The notes under the pieces are model-generated. The model had not been told where the DNA came from, searched no databases, and was given only the letters and a program-made list of their open reading frames with translations. A stretch of DNA of 64,000 nt, taken from positions 1,488,001 to 1,552,000 of the forward strand of contig NZ_CP070973.1 of the NCBI RefSeq assembly GCF_017086405.1. Direction: 5' to 3'. The stretch's first letter is position 1. Each line of letters opens with the position of its first letter. Positions 8,141 to 17,562 of this stretch are shown here, one piece after another. Source of the stretch: Mycobacterium gordonae. Its GTDB lineage: Bacteria > Actinomycetota > Actinomycetes > Mycobacteriales > Mycobacteriaceae. Position numbers and translations under genes: made by a program.

Positions 8141-10633
8141 TCAGCGTCGCTTGAGCCGGATCCTCCACCACACGACACCGCTGTACGCCACCGACAGCAC
8201 GGCCAGCATCGCCATGTCGAACAGCCACGCCGGACGTGAGTGCGTCCAGTGGCTGTCTTCCGGGCTCAGCGAACCGGGTACCAGTTCGCGCAGATTGACC
8301 GTGGCCGCCGATGCCGCGTACCCCCAGCGTGCGGGTATCGCCCACGAGAGCTGGTCCAGTCCGACCCGGTCGGTCACCGGGATCATGCCGCCGGCCAGCA
8401 CCAGTTGCAGCATCAGCGACACCACCAGCAGCGGCATGATCTGCTCGTTCGACCGGGCGATCGACGACAGCACCAGCCCGACAACCGCCGAGGCCACGCA
8501 GGTGGCCGCGACCGTGGTGAACAGCTCCAGACTGGGGTTGCCCAGCACCAGCGCCTTCTGGGTGGGAGCACCCTTGCCCACGATCACGATGGCGGTGGCG
8601 ACGGCGGCCTGCAGCACCGCGAACGCGAAGAACACCGTCAGCTTGGCGCCTAGGTAGGCCCAGGTGGACAGCCCCACCGCCTGCTCGCGCTGGAAGATCG
8701 CGCGCTCGCCGATCAGGTCGCGGATGGTCAGCGCGGTCCCCATGAAGACGGCGGCGATGGACAGCAGTGTCAGGATCTGGGCGGCTTCGTCGGGAGTGTT
8801 GCTGGTCGGCGAGGCCATTCCGAACCCGGTGTTGCCGGGCACGGTCAGGGCCAGCCCGCCCAGGATGAATGGCAGCACCGCCAGAAAGACGAAGTAGGCG
8901 CGGTCATTGACCACCAGCCGGATCTGGCGCCGGGTGATCGTGGAGAACTGACGCCGCACGGAGGTGTGCGCGGGCGCGCCCAGATCCGCCGGGGCGGGTT
9001 CCGCCGAGGTCGGTGGCGGCTGCTTCTGGGCCAGGAAGCGGCGGTTCGCCTCGTCCGGGTCCGCGCCGACCTTGGCGAAGATGTGCGCCCAGTTGGTCGT
9101 TCCCATCACGTCGCCGATGCGGTCCGGCGCTCCCAGATACGCGGTCTTGCCGCCGGGTGCCATCAGCAGCACCTGGTCGCAGACGTCGAGGTAGGTCAGG
9201 GAATGGGTGACCACCAGCACTACCCGGCCCGCGTCGGCGAGTTGCCGCAACATCGTCATGACCTGCAGATCCAGCGCGGGGTCCAGGCCCGAGGTGGGTT
9301 CGTCGAGGATCAGCAGGGACGGTCCGGTGAGCAGTTCGAGGGCCACCGAGGCGCGCTTGCGCTGTCCGCCGGACAGGTTGTCGACGCGGGTGTCGGCGTG
9401 CTTGGTGAGTCCGAGTTCGTCGAGGACCTGCGCCACGACCTGGTCGCGATCCTCTTTGCTGGTGTCGGGCGGCAGCCGGAGTTCCGCGGCGTAGCTGAGG
9501 GCCTGGTTGACCGTCAGCTGCCGGTGCACGACGTCGTCCTGCGGGACCATGCCGATCCGGCTGCGCAGCGACGCGTACTGCTTGTGAATGTCGTGACCTT
9601 CGAAGGTCACCGCGCCGGAACTCGGGGTGGTGTTGCCTGCGATGAGTCGCGAAAGGGTGCTTTTCCCGGCGCCCGAACCGCCGATGATCGCGGTCAGCGT
9701 GCCAGGCCGGGCCGTCATCGACACGTTGTCCAGCAGCCGGTTGTTGTTGATCGTGAAGACGATGTCGCGGACCTCGAGGCCGCCGGTGCGGGTCGCGGCC
9801 TCGGTGCGCCGCACCAAGATGCCGCCGACGAACGCCAGGTCGACGTTGCCGATGGTGACGACGTCGCCCTCGGACAGGATCGCCGATCCGACCCGGATGC
9901 CGTTGACGAAGGTTCCGTTGATGCTGTTCAGGTCGCGGATCTGGGCACCGGCCGGGCTGGGGGACAGCTGAGCGTGGTGGCGCGATGCCAGCACGTCGGC
10001 GATGACGATGTCATTGTCAGCGGCTCGGCCGATGCGGGCGGCCGCTGCGGGGGCCGGCGTCGCGACGTGCGGGACGCGCACCGTGCCCGTCTGGGCCTGG
10101 GACACCGTGTCGTCCCCGGTCGCCGGCGCGGGCGGCCGCAGGTGGGGCTGCGCCGGCCGGGTCGGTGGTTGCACGTTGGGGTGGGCGGCCTGGGTGGGTG
10201 GTTGCTGCGGGTTGGGCCGGTGGGGCGCGTCGGGTGCGATGGTGGGGATAACGCTGGTGCGCGTGACGTCCTGCGGGGTGAGCACCGGCACCCGTTCGGT
10301 CGGTGGCAACGCGCCCACGTCGCCGCGATAGTGCCCGACCTCGAAGGTGATGCGCGGCCCGTCCGCCTGGCCCAGGTTGATGGTCTGGCCGTCGCGGATG
10401 TCCAGTGCCGGCACCCGCTTGCCGTTGACGAAAATTCCGCTCGGCGAATTGTTGTCGATCGCCAGCCAGCGGCCCTGATCGAACCGCAGCAGCAGGTGGG
10501 CGCGCGATACCAGGGGATGCGCCACCCGCAGGTCGGCGCGCAGGTCGCTGCCGACGACCACGTCGGGCCCGACAGCAAACTCGCGGTGCGAACGGTCTGA
10601 GCGGACTGTCAGCACCGGTGAGGTTGTATTCAT
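8141..10633 (-). CDS. Rv1747-type FHA-FHA-ABC exporter, copy C
   Basis: This is an intact 830-residue member of the four-gene row. The N-terminal FHA domain has the usual GS..R.AH-type recognition residues (VVGSDLRAD, HPLVSRAHLLLRF). A linker rich in Pro, Gln and Thr runs to about residue 195. FHA2 follows (IGRAADNDIVIADV), then the ATPase with Walker A GGSGAGKS near 316, LSGGQRKR and LLILDEPTSGLD, then the ABC2 permease ending in WWRIRLKRR. It shares long stretches with copies B and D, which points to tandem duplication. The linker holds several Thr residues that could be phosphorylated and read by the FHA domains, as known for Rv1747, but no kinase gene is next to it. It lies 29 bases downstream of copy D and is presumably co-transcribed. 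Substrate unknown. Confidence 0.9.
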   Translation of the reverse strand: MNTTSPVLTVRSDRSHREFAVGPDVVVGSDLRADLRVAHPLVSRAHLLLRFDQGRWLAIDNNSPSGIFVNGKRVPALDIRDGQTINLGQADGPRITFEVGHYRGDVGALPPTERVPVLTPQDVTRTSVIPTIAPDAPHRPNPQQPPTQAAHPNVQPPTRPAQPHLRPPAPATGDDTVSQAQTGTVRVPHVATPAPAAAARIGRAADNDIVIADVLASRHHAQLSPSPAGAQIRDLNSINGTFVNGIRVGSAILSEGDVVTIGNVDLAFVGGILVRRTEAATRTGGLEVRDIVFTINNNRLLDNVSMTARPGTLTAIIGGSGAGKSTLSRLIAGNTTPSSGAVTFEGHDIHKQYASLRSRIGMVPQDDVVHRQLTVNQALSYAAELRLPPDTSKEDRDQVVAQVLDELGLTKHADTRVDNLSGGQRKRASVALELLTGPSLLILDEPTSGLDPALDLQVMTMLRQLADAGRVVLVVTHSLTYLDVCDQVLLMAPGGKTAYLGAPDRIGDVMGTTNWAHIFAKVGADPDEANRRFLAQKQPPPTSAEPAPADLGAPAHTSVRRQFSTITRRQIRLVVNDRAYFVFLAVLPFILGGLALTVPGNTGFGMASPTSNTPDEAAQILTLLSIAAVFMGTALTIRDLIGERAIFQREQAVGLSTWAYLGAKLTVFFAFAVLQAAVATAIVIVGKGAPTQKALVLGNPSLELFTTVAATCVASAVVGLVLSSIARSNEQIMPLLVVSLMLQLVLAGGMIPVTDRVGLDQLSWAIPARWGYAASAATVNLRELVPGSLSPEDSHWTHSRPAWLFDMAMLAVLSVAYSGVVWWRIRLKRR

Positions 10634-10662
10634 CCGGACAGATTATGTGGCGAACGTCGGGA

Positions 10663-13308
10663 TTAGCGGCGCTTCAGGCGGATCTTCCACCAGACGATGC
10701 TGCTGTAGACGATGCACAGCACTCCCAGCATGGCCATGTCGAACAGCCACGCGCTCGGGGTGTGGTTCCAGTGCTGATCCTTGGGGTCGGTCGGCCCCGG
10801 CGTGAGGCGGTGGGTGTCGATGGTCGACGACGCCGCCGCGTAGCCCCACCGGGCCGGCGTGGCCCACGACAGCTGGTCCAGGCCGGTGCGATTGGTCACC
10901 CAGATCATGCCGCCGGAGAACACCAGCTGAGACATGATCGCGGTGACCAGCAGCGGCATGATCTGGTCCTGCGATTTGGCGATCGCCGACAACGCCATAC
11001 CCAGGACCGCGGACGCGACGCAGGTAGCGGCGACGGTGACGAACAGCTCGAACCGTACATCACCGAGTAACACCGCATTCGAGAGCGGCTTGCCCCAGCC
11101 GACCACGGCGATGGTGGTCGCGATCAACGCCTGCATGATCGCGAACGCGCAGAACACCACGATCTTTGCGGCCAGATAGGCCCCGGTGGACAGGCCGACG
11201 GCCTGCTCCCGCTTGAAGATAGGCCGTTCCCCGACCAGGTCGCGAATGGTGAGCGCGGTCCCCATGAACACCGCGCCGACGTTGAGCATCACCAGGATCT
11301 GGCCGGGCTGGTTGGGTGCGCTGCTGAGCGGATCGGCCATGCCGAACCCGGTCTTACCGCGGACCGTCAGCGTCAGCACTCCGATCAGGAACGGCAGCAA
11401 CGCCAGGAACACCGTGTAGCCCCGGTCGGAGACCACCAGCCGAACCTGGCGCCGGGCGATGGTGGAGAACTGGCGGAACCCGTTGTTGTGCACGGGTTCG
11501 CCGAGGTCGGCCGCGGGACTGGTTTGCGACGGGCGCTCCGGTTCCCGGTTTCCTTCCCGGAAGCGGCGGTTCGCCTCGTCGGGGTCGGCGCCCACCTTGG
11601 TGAAGATGTCGGCCCAGTTGGTGGTGCCCATCGCCGCGCCGATCTGATCGGGCGTGCCCAGAAACGCGGTCTTGCCGCCGGGCGCCAGCAGCAGGATCTG
11701 GTCGCACACGTCCAGGTATGACACCGAGTGGGTCACCACCAGCACCACGCGGCCGGCATCGGCCAGCTGGCGCAGCATCATCATCACCTGCCGGTCCAGT
11801 GCCGGGTCCAGCCCAGAGGTCGGTTCGTCGAGGATCAGCAGCGACGGCCCGGTCAGCAGCTCAAGGGCCACCGACGCCCGCTTGCGCTGGCCGCCGGAGA
11901 GCTTGTCCACCCTGGTTTCGGCGTGCTTGGTCAGCTCGAGTTCCTCAAGGACCTGGGCCACCACCTGGGCGCGGTCGGCTTTGCTGGTGTCGGGGGGCAG
12001 TCGCAGTTCAGCGGCGTAGCCGAGTGCCTGGCTGACGGTCAGTTGGCGGTGCACCACATCGTCCTGCGGAACCATGCCGACGCGGCTGCGCAGCGACGCA
12101 TATTCGGCGTGGATGTCGTGGCCCTCGAACGTCACGTTGCCGGTGGTGGGACTGGTGTAGCCGGCGATCAGGCGCGACAGCGTGGACTTGCCGGCGCCGG
12201 AGCCGCCGATGATCGCCGTCAGCGTGCCCGGCCGGGCGGTCAGCGAGATGTGGTCGAGCAGTTGCTTGCCACCCTCGACGGTGAACGTCACCGAGTTCAC
12301 TTCCAGGCCGCCGGTACGTGAGGCGACCGCGGTCCGGCGCACCAGCGTGCCGCCGGTGAACGTCAGGTCGACGTTGCCGATGGTGACCAGGTCGCCTTCG
12401 GTGAGGATCGCCGATCCGACCCGAACCCCGTTGACGAAGGTGCCGTTGACGCTGTTGTTGTCTCGGATCTCCGCACCCAGCGGCGTGAGGGTGAGGAACG
12501 CGTGGTGGCGCGACGCGAGCACGTCCTGGATGACGATGTCGTTGTCGGTGGAGCGGCCGATGGTGACCGAACCGGCCGGCTTCTCATGGGTGCCCGTACC
12601 CAGTAGAGCCTGGAACATCTTGGTGGCGATGTTGCTCTGCTCGGGCGGCTTCGCACCGACCGGCGGGCCCGGTAGGCGGCCCGGTGGCCGAAACGGTGCC
12701 TGCGGAGTCGGCGGCGGATGCGGGATGTGCGACGACGACGCCGGGTGCGGTGGCGGTCCGCTGGACGGATAGCCGGGCGGGGCCCAGCCCGCCCCACTGC
12801 TCGGGTACACCGGCTGGCCCGGCGGTGGCGGCGGGGGACCGCCGGCGCCCTGCCGCCCCGGTAGCGGTCCCACCCAGGTGGCTTGTCGTCCGCTCTGCTG
12901 CGGCGGGCCGGGTGGCACGGGACCGGACGGCCCGGCCGGCCCCGACGGCTGCAGCACCGGCAGCGACTCTGTTTGCGGAGGACGCCCGGCAGGCCCGCGG
13001 TGTCGTCCGACTTCGAAGATGAGCAGCGGCCCATCCGGGTTGCCGATGTTGACCGTCTGGCCGTCGTTGATGTCGACCACCGGCACGCGACGACCGTTGG
13101 CGTAGGTGCCGTTGAGCGAGTTGTTGTCGATGGCCAGCCAGCGGCCTTGATCGAAGCGCAGCAACAGGTGGGCGCGCGAGATCAGCGGATGAGTTATGCG
13201 CATGTCGGCGCGCAGGTCGCGGCCGACGACCACGTCGTGGCCCGCCGCGAACGTGCGTTCCGACCCGTCGTATCGAACGGTCAGCGCCGGCGGGGCGGGT
13301 GGAGGCAT
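10663..13308 (-). CDS. Rv1747-type FHA-FHA-ABC exporter, copy D (first of the row)
   Basis: At 881 residues this is the longest copy, with the longest linker between FHA1 (about 8-100) and FHA2 (starting near 246). The linker is dominated by Pro and Gly. Walker A lies near residue 368, the signature LSGGQRKR near 468 and Walker B LLILDEPTSGLD near 489. The permease occupies roughly 620-881 and ends WWKIRLKRR. In length it is closest to M. tuberculosis Rv1747 (865 residues as I recall), so it may be the functional equivalent. It is the promoter-proximal gene of the four, and its upstream region is shared with the divergent giant PPE gene. The ATG at 13308 gives the standard start just before the first FHA strand. 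Intact by every motif I can check. Confidence 0.9.
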   Translation of the reverse strand: MPPPAPPALTVRYDGSERTFAAGHDVVVGRDLRADMRITHPLISRAHLLLRFDQGRWLAIDNNSLNGTYANGRRVPVVDINDGQTVNIGNPDGPLLIFEVGRHRGPAGRPPQTESLPVLQPSGPAGPSGPVPPGPPQQSGRQATWVGPLPGRQGAGGPPPPPPGQPVYPSSGAGWAPPGYPSSGPPPHPASSSHIPHPPPTPQAPFRPPGRLPGPPVGAKPPEQSNIATKMFQALLGTGTHEKPAGSVTIGRSTDNDIVIQDVLASRHHAFLTLTPLGAEIRDNNSVNGTFVNGVRVGSAILTEGDLVTIGNVDLTFTGGTLVRRTAVASRTGGLEVNSVTFTVEGGKQLLDHISLTARPGTLTAIIGGSGAGKSTLSRLIAGYTSPTTGNVTFEGHDIHAEYASLRSRVGMVPQDDVVHRQLTVSQALGYAAELRLPPDTSKADRAQVVAQVLEELELTKHAETRVDKLSGGQRKRASVALELLTGPSLLILDEPTSGLDPALDRQVMMMLRQLADAGRVVLVVTHSVSYLDVCDQILLLAPGGKTAFLGTPDQIGAAMGTTNWADIFTKVGADPDEANRRFREGNREPERPSQTSPAADLGEPVHNNGFRQFSTIARRQVRLVVSDRGYTVFLALLPFLIGVLTLTVRGKTGFGMADPLSSAPNQPGQILVMLNVGAVFMGTALTIRDLVGERPIFKREQAVGLSTGAYLAAKIVVFCAFAIMQALIATTIAVVGWGKPLSNAVLLGDVRFELFVTVAATCVASAVLGMALSAIAKSQDQIMPLLVTAIMSQLVFSGGMIWVTNRTGLDQLSWATPARWGYAAASSTIDTHRLTPGPTDPKDQHWNHTPSAWLFDMAMLGVLCIVYSSIVWWKIRLKRR

Positions 13309-13618
13309 CGAACCAACTTTAGCTCCTACACATCCCGCGTAGATGCCCGCGGCAAGCGTGCCGGCGAGACGGCGCGGCCGACCCTATCTGGCCGCTCATG
13401 GCCGGACGGCGCCCGACGGTGCCGTGCGCTGTGCACTTTGCACATTTATTGCGCAATTCACCGGGCAATCCGCCCTTGTGCGGGCACAACGCTCCGTTTC
13501 ATATGGCGTTATTTGCCGGTACTGAATATGAGTCGGCTAAAGCTCGGTCAAAATGTCTGCGCGGGTGGGCCGGCGGTGAGACCATGAACTTCGCCAAAGT
13601 TGAGGGAGGGTTCGCCAG
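13309..13618. other. Divergent intergenic region between the exporter row and the giant PPE gene
   Basis: The 310 bases hold no gene apart from the 12-codon leader ORF listed separately. The middle (13430-13540) is clearly more AT-rich than its surroundings and contains the palindrome at 13430-13444. Promoters for both directions must lie here, but I cannot point to convincing -35/-10 pairs. Confidence 0.5.
13430..13444. promoter_or_regulatory. Perfect inverted repeat, candidate operator
   Basis: TGTGCA-CTT-TGCACA is a perfect 6-base inverted repeat with a 3-base spacer, placed in the AT-richer centre of a divergent promoter region. That position and symmetry fit a dimeric repressor or activator site. 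It resembles, but does not equal, the CRP consensus, whose arms are TGTGA and TCACA. The regulator is unknown. Confidence 0.35.
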
Positions 13619-13622
13619 TTGA
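13584..13622 (+). CDS. 12-codon leader ORF overlapping the PPE start
   Basis: An ATG at 13584 opens a 12-codon frame ([12 protein letters not shown]) whose TGA stop overlaps the TTG start of the PPE gene as TTGA. The ribosome-binding purines GAGGGAGGG of the PPE gene lie inside it. This geometry suggests translational coupling. Its first codons resemble a PPE start (MNF), so it may instead be a decayed or duplicated start. No function is known. Confidence 0.4.
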   Translation: MNFAKVEGGFAS

Positions 13623-16600
13623 ATTTCGAGCTATTACCTCCCGAGATCAATTCATCATTGATGCGGGCGGGCGCGGGCGCGGAGCCGTTGCTGGCGGCGG
13701 CTACGGCCTGGGAAGGTTTGGCGGCGGAGCTGAGTTCGGCCGCGGCCTCCTTCGGCTCGGTGACCTCGGGCCTGGCGGCCGCTTCCTGGCAGGGTCAGGC
13801 GTCGGCGGCGATGGCGGCCGCGGGCGCACCCTATGCGGGGTGGTTGAACGACGTTGCGGAGCAGGCGTCGATGGTGGCCGGGCAGGCGCGGGCGGCCGTG
13901 GGGGTGTACGAGGCGGCGCTGGCGGCGCTGGTGGACCCGGTGATAATCGCCGCCAACAGGTTTCAGCGCACGTCGCTGGTCATCACAAACATCTTCGGGC
14001 AGAACACTCCGGCGATCGCGGCGGCTGAGGCCGCCTACGAACTCATGTGGGCCCAGGATGTCACGGCGATGGCGGGGTATCACGCGGGTGCGGCGGCGGT
14101 GGCCTCGGGATTGCCGGCATTTGCCGATCTATTCGCCGGCGCCGGAGCGCTTGTCAATGCCGTGCTGACCGACCCGTCGAAGCTGCTCAGCCTCAACGCG
14201 GGATTGGCTCATGTCGGCAACTACAACGTCGGTCTGGGCAACCTCGGCGCGTTCAATCTTGGTGCCGCCAATGCCGGGCTGCAGAATCTGGGATTCGCGA
14301 ACGTTGGTGCTGGCAATTTCGGCCTGGGCAATGTCGGAACCTCGAATTGGGGATTCGGCAATTCCGGGCTGACGGCAGGTGCGTCCGGCTTGGGCAATGT
14401 CGGGTTCGGCAATGCCGGCGGTGGCAATGTCGGCCTCGCGAACATGGGCCTGGGCAATATCGGCTTCGGCAACACCGGCAACAACAACATCGGTTTCGGG
14501 TTGACCGGCGACAACCTGACCGGCATCGGGAGCCTGAACTCTGGAAGCGGCAACGTCGGCTTGTTCAACTCCGGCACCGGCAATGTCGGCTTCTTCAACA
14601 GCGGCACCGGCAATTTCGGGTTGTTCAACTCCGGTAGCCACAGCACCGGTGTGGGAAACGCGGGGCTGGGCTCTACCGGGCTTTTCAATCCCGGCAACTT
14701 CAACACGGGTTTGGCAAATGTCGGGCACTACAACACGGGCAGCTTCAACATCGGCAGCGCCAACACCGGCGACTTCAACCCCGGAAACGTCAACACCGGC
14801 TGGTTCAACACCGGCAACGTCAATACCGGCATCGCGAATTCGGGCAACGTCAACACCGGCGGGTTCATCTCGGGCAACTACAGCAACGGGATGTTGTGGC
14901 GGGGAGATTTCCAGGGCCTGTTCGGCTTCGGCGCCGGATCATCGATTCCGGCGATTCCGATCGGCATCGGCGTCAACGGCGGCATCGGCCCGATCACGCT
15001 GTTGCCCATCCCGATCATCCCGACCATCCCGCTCAACATTCACTACACCTTCAACATCCCGCCCCTGGTGATTCCGGACATCACGATTCCCGCATTCTCG
15101 GTGGGCACCGGCATACCCATCAGCATCGGCCCGCTCACCGTCTCGTCGATCACCCTGATCGCCAGACAGCAATTCCCGTCCATCGACTTCTCGGCCGGGC
15201 CCTTCAACGCACTGGGCATCGTCACGATACCGGCGACCACCGCCAGCGACGGCACGGTGACCGGGCCCATCCACATCGACACCAGAATTCCCGTGCTGAA
15301 TTTCAACGTCAACTGGAACACCCCGGAGATCAAGCTTTTCCCGAATGCGATAAGCATTCCGGATAATCCGTTGGCGCTGCTCACCAATCTCTCGCTGGGC
15401 ACACCGGGCTTTACCATTCCGGGCTTCAGTATTCCGGGAGAGCCGATTCCGTTGACGATCGATATCGATGGTCAGATCGACGGGTTCAGCACTCCGGCGA
15501 TCACGATCGACCGTATCCCGTTGGACGTGGGGGCCGGCATCAGCATCGGTCCCATTCCGATCCAGGGCGTGAACATTCCCGCGTCCCCGGGCTTCGGGAA
15601 CACCACCACCGTGCCGTCGTCGGGCTTGTTCAACACCGGCGCCGGCGGGGTGTCTGGCTTCGGCAATTCCGGGGCGGGCGTGTCGGGTTGGTGGAACCAG
15701 GCCCACGACGCGCTGCTGGGAACCGGCTCGGGCTACTTCAATGTCGGCACGCTGAATTCCGGTCTCCTCAATGTCGGGTCGGGGGTGTCGGGGTTGTACA
15801 ACACCGCGGCGTTCGGGGCGCCGGCGGTGGTCTCGGGGATCGGCAATGTGGGTCGGCAGGTGGCCGGGTTGCTGAGCGCCGGTGACGGGGTCGGGCGGAC
15901 GTTGTTGGTCAATGTCGGGTTGGCCGATGTGGGCAACGTCAACGTCGGGTTCGGCAATGTCGGGGAACTGAACGTGGGGTTGGGCAATGTCGGGTGGCAG
16001 AACCTGGGTCTGGGCAATGTCGGTGATGTCAATGTCGGGTTCGCCAATCTCGGTGACGGCAATGTCGGGTTCGCCAACTCCGGGGTGTCGGCGGGTCTGG
16101 CCGGGTTCGGCAATGTCGGGTTCGGCAACTCCGGCAGCGGCAATATCGGGTTGGCCAACACCGGCAACAACAACGTGGGTATCGGGTTGGTCGGGGACAA
16201 CCTGACCGGGATCGGGCCGTGGAACTCGGGTCGGGCAATGTGGGGTTGTTCAACTCCGGGACCGGCAATGTCGGGTTCTTCAATTCCGGGACCGGTAATT
16301 TCGGGGTGTTCAACTCCGGCAGCTACAACACCGGGATCGGCAACAGCGGCATCGCGAGCACCGGGGTGTTCAACGCCGGGAATTTCAACACCGGGTTGGG
16401 CAACGCCGGGCACTACAACTCGGGCAGCTTCAATGCCGGGGACGTCAACACCGGTGATTTCAATCCGGGCAGCGTCAACAGCGGCTGGTTCAACACCGGG
16501 CACGCCAACACCGGCATCGCCAACGCCGGCACCACCGGCACCGGGGCATTCATGTCCGGCAACTACAGCAACGGCATCCTGTGGCGCGGCAACTACGAAG

Positions 16601-16948
16601 GCCTCGTCGGCGCCTACCTCGCCCCCACCATCTCCCGCTTCCCGGTCACCCTGCACGTGGCCGGGCTGGTCGGCCCCATCCACGTCGCCCCCATCCCGGT
16701 GCCCGCGGTCCACTTCGCCATCACCAACGCCGCGGTCGGTCTGGGACCCATCAACGTCGCGCCCATCATGGTGCCGGCCATACCGATCGACGCGCTGGGT
16801 TCGGTTGACCTCGCCGCCAATTCCATCGCCCCGATCAGGCTCATCGACCAACTCGGCGGCGCCGTTTCGGCACGCATCGGATCGTTCTTCTTCAACAACC
16901 CGTTCGTCGCGATCGACAAGTACGGCAACCCGAACGGGTTCTTTCTGA
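13619..16948 (+). CDS. PPE-MPTR N-terminal reading frame as it stands
   Basis: This uncorrected open frame gives 1,109 residues, of which only the first roughly 870 are genuine PPE and MPTR sequence. After base 16230 the product turns into Ser/Pro/Thr-rich nonsense caused by a lost G. The copy of this stretch at 23376 has four Gs where this one has three. The TTG start at 13619 follows a GAGGGAGGG ribosome-binding site, as is common in MPTR-type PPE genes. If the loss is real, the cell would make a truncated but still PPE-bearing protein. Confidence 0.7.
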   Translation: MNFELLPPEINSSLMRAGAGAEPLLAAATAWEGLAAELSSAAASFGSVTSGLAAASWQGQASAAMAAAGAPYAGWLNDVAEQASMVAGQARAAVGVYEAALAALVDPVIIAANRFQRTSLVITNIFGQNTPAIAAAEAAYELMWAQDVTAMAGYHAGAAAVASGLPAFADLFAGAGALVNAVLTDPSKLLSLNAGLAHVGNYNVGLGNLGAFNLGAANAGLQNLGFANVGAGNFGLGNVGTSNWGFGNSGLTAGASGLGNVGFGNAGGGNVGLANMGLGNIGFGNTGNNNIGFGLTGDNLTGIGSLNSGSGNVGLFNSGTGNVGFFNSGTGNFGLFNSGSHSTGVGNAGLGSTGLFNPGNFNTGLANVGHYNTGSFNIGSANTGDFNPGNVNTGWFNTGNVNTGIANSGNVNTGGFISGNYSNGMLWRGDFQGLFGFGAGSSIPAIPIGIGVNGGIGPITLLPIPIIPTIPLNIHYTFNIPPLVIPDITIPAFSVGTGIPISIGPLTVSSITLIARQQFPSIDFSAGPFNALGIVTIPATTASDGTVTGPIHIDTRIPVLNFNVNWNTPEIKLFPNAISIPDNPLALLTNLSLGTPGFTIPGFSIPGEPIPLTIDIDGQIDGFSTPAITIDRIPLDVGAGISIGPIPIQGVNIPASPGFGNTTTVPSSGLFNTGAGGVSGFGNSGAGVSGWWNQAHDALLGTGSGYFNVGTLNSGLLNVGSGVSGLYNTAAFGAPAVVSGIGNVGRQVAGLLSAGDGVGRTLLVNVGLADVGNVNVGFGNVGELNVGLGNVGWQNLGLGNVGDVNVGFANLGDGNVGFANSGVSAGLAGFGNVGFGNSGSGNIGLANTGNNNVGIGLVGDNLTGIGPWNSGRAMWGCSTPGPAMSGSSIPGPVISGCSTPAATTPGSATAASRAPGCSTPGISTPGWATPGTTTRAASMPGTSTPVISIRAASTAAGSTPGTPTPASPTPAPPAPGHSCPATTATASCGAATTKASSAPTSPPPSPASRSPCTWPGWSAPSTSPPSRCPRSTSPSPTPRSVWDPSTSRPSWCRPYRSTRWVRLTSPPIPSPRSGSSTNSAAPFRHASDRSSSTTRSSRSTSTATRTGSF
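15602..16596 (+). repeat. 1-kb near-identical internal duplication, copy 1
   Basis: This segment, covering the second MPTR block of the giant PPE gene and its flanks, matches 22751-23746 almost base for base. By eye I find only a C/T change (15934 versus 23083), a missing G near 16230 and a G/C change near 16556. Flanking beta-rich segments are unrelated, so the boundaries are sharp. Confidence 0.85.
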
Positions 16949-17562
16949 CAAACCTTTCGCTCGGCGGCGTGCGAATCAGCGGACCCACACCGGGCAGCGA
17001 CATTCCCCTGCAGATCAGCTTCGCCAGCGACGCGCTCACCCTGTTCCCCAACGGCTTCACCATTCCCGGCCAGACCGTGGCGACCGTCAACATCTCCGGC
17101 GGCAACGACGCATTCACCTTCTTCCCGGGCGGCCTGACCATCCCGAAGGCCTCGGCGGGGGTGGCCAACCTGGCGGGCGGTATCGACGCGTTCACGCTGT
17201 TGCCCAACGGCTTCACACTGAGCATTCCGGCGGCCGTGGACGGCGTCGCCTATGTCGGTGACATTCCCATCCCGGTCATCAACCTTCCGGCGGTTCCCGG
17301 CTTCGGCAATGCGACCACCACCCCCTCGTCGGGCTTCTTCAACACCGGTCCGGGTGGGGGATCGGGGTGGGCAACTCCGGCGTCGGCATCTCGGGCTGGT
17401 GGAACCAGGCTCAGAACCCGCTGGCGGGCTCGGGTTCGGGGCTGGCCAACTTCGGCGGGCCGGGATCGGGTCTGCTCAATGCGGGCTCGGGGGTGTCGGT
17501 TTCCTCAACACCGCCGGATTGGCGTCGCCCGCGCTGGTCTCGGGTCTCGGCAACGTCGGTGA
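16219..17562 (+). CDS. PPE-MPTR middle fragment (second frame)
   Basis: Between about 16230 and 17365 the MPTR repeats and the following beta-rich segment continue in this frame. It has no start of its own worth trusting and ends in nonsense after a second lost base near 17364-17370. It should be read as the middle of the giant PPE gene, not as a separate protein. Confidence 0.55.
   Translation: MELGSGNVGLFNSGTGNVGFFNSGTGNFGVFNSGSYNTGIGNSGIASTGVFNAGNFNTGLGNAGHYNSGSFNAGDVNTGDFNPGSVNSGWFNTGHANTGIANAGTTGTGAFMSGNYSNGILWRGNYEGLVGAYLAPTISRFPVTLHVAGLVGPIHVAPIPVPAVHFAITNAAVGLGPINVAPIMVPAIPIDALGSVDLAANSIAPIRLIDQLGGAVSARIGSFFFNNPFVAIDKYGNPNGFFLTNLSLGGVRISGPTPGSDIPLQISFASDALTLFPNGFTIPGQTVATVNISGGNDAFTFFPGGLTIPKASAGVANLAGGIDAFTLLPNGFTLSIPAAVDGVAYVGDIPIPVINLPAVPGFGNATTTPSSGFFNTGPGGGSGWATPASASRAGGTRLRTRWRARVRGWPTSAGRDRVCSMRARGCRFPQHRRIGVARAGLGSRQRR

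Noticed and set aside
8966-10600. 544-codon plus-strand frame across exporter copy C
   Set aside because: Shadow of a very GC-rich gene on the other strand; the real product on the minus strand has all ABC and FHA motifs.
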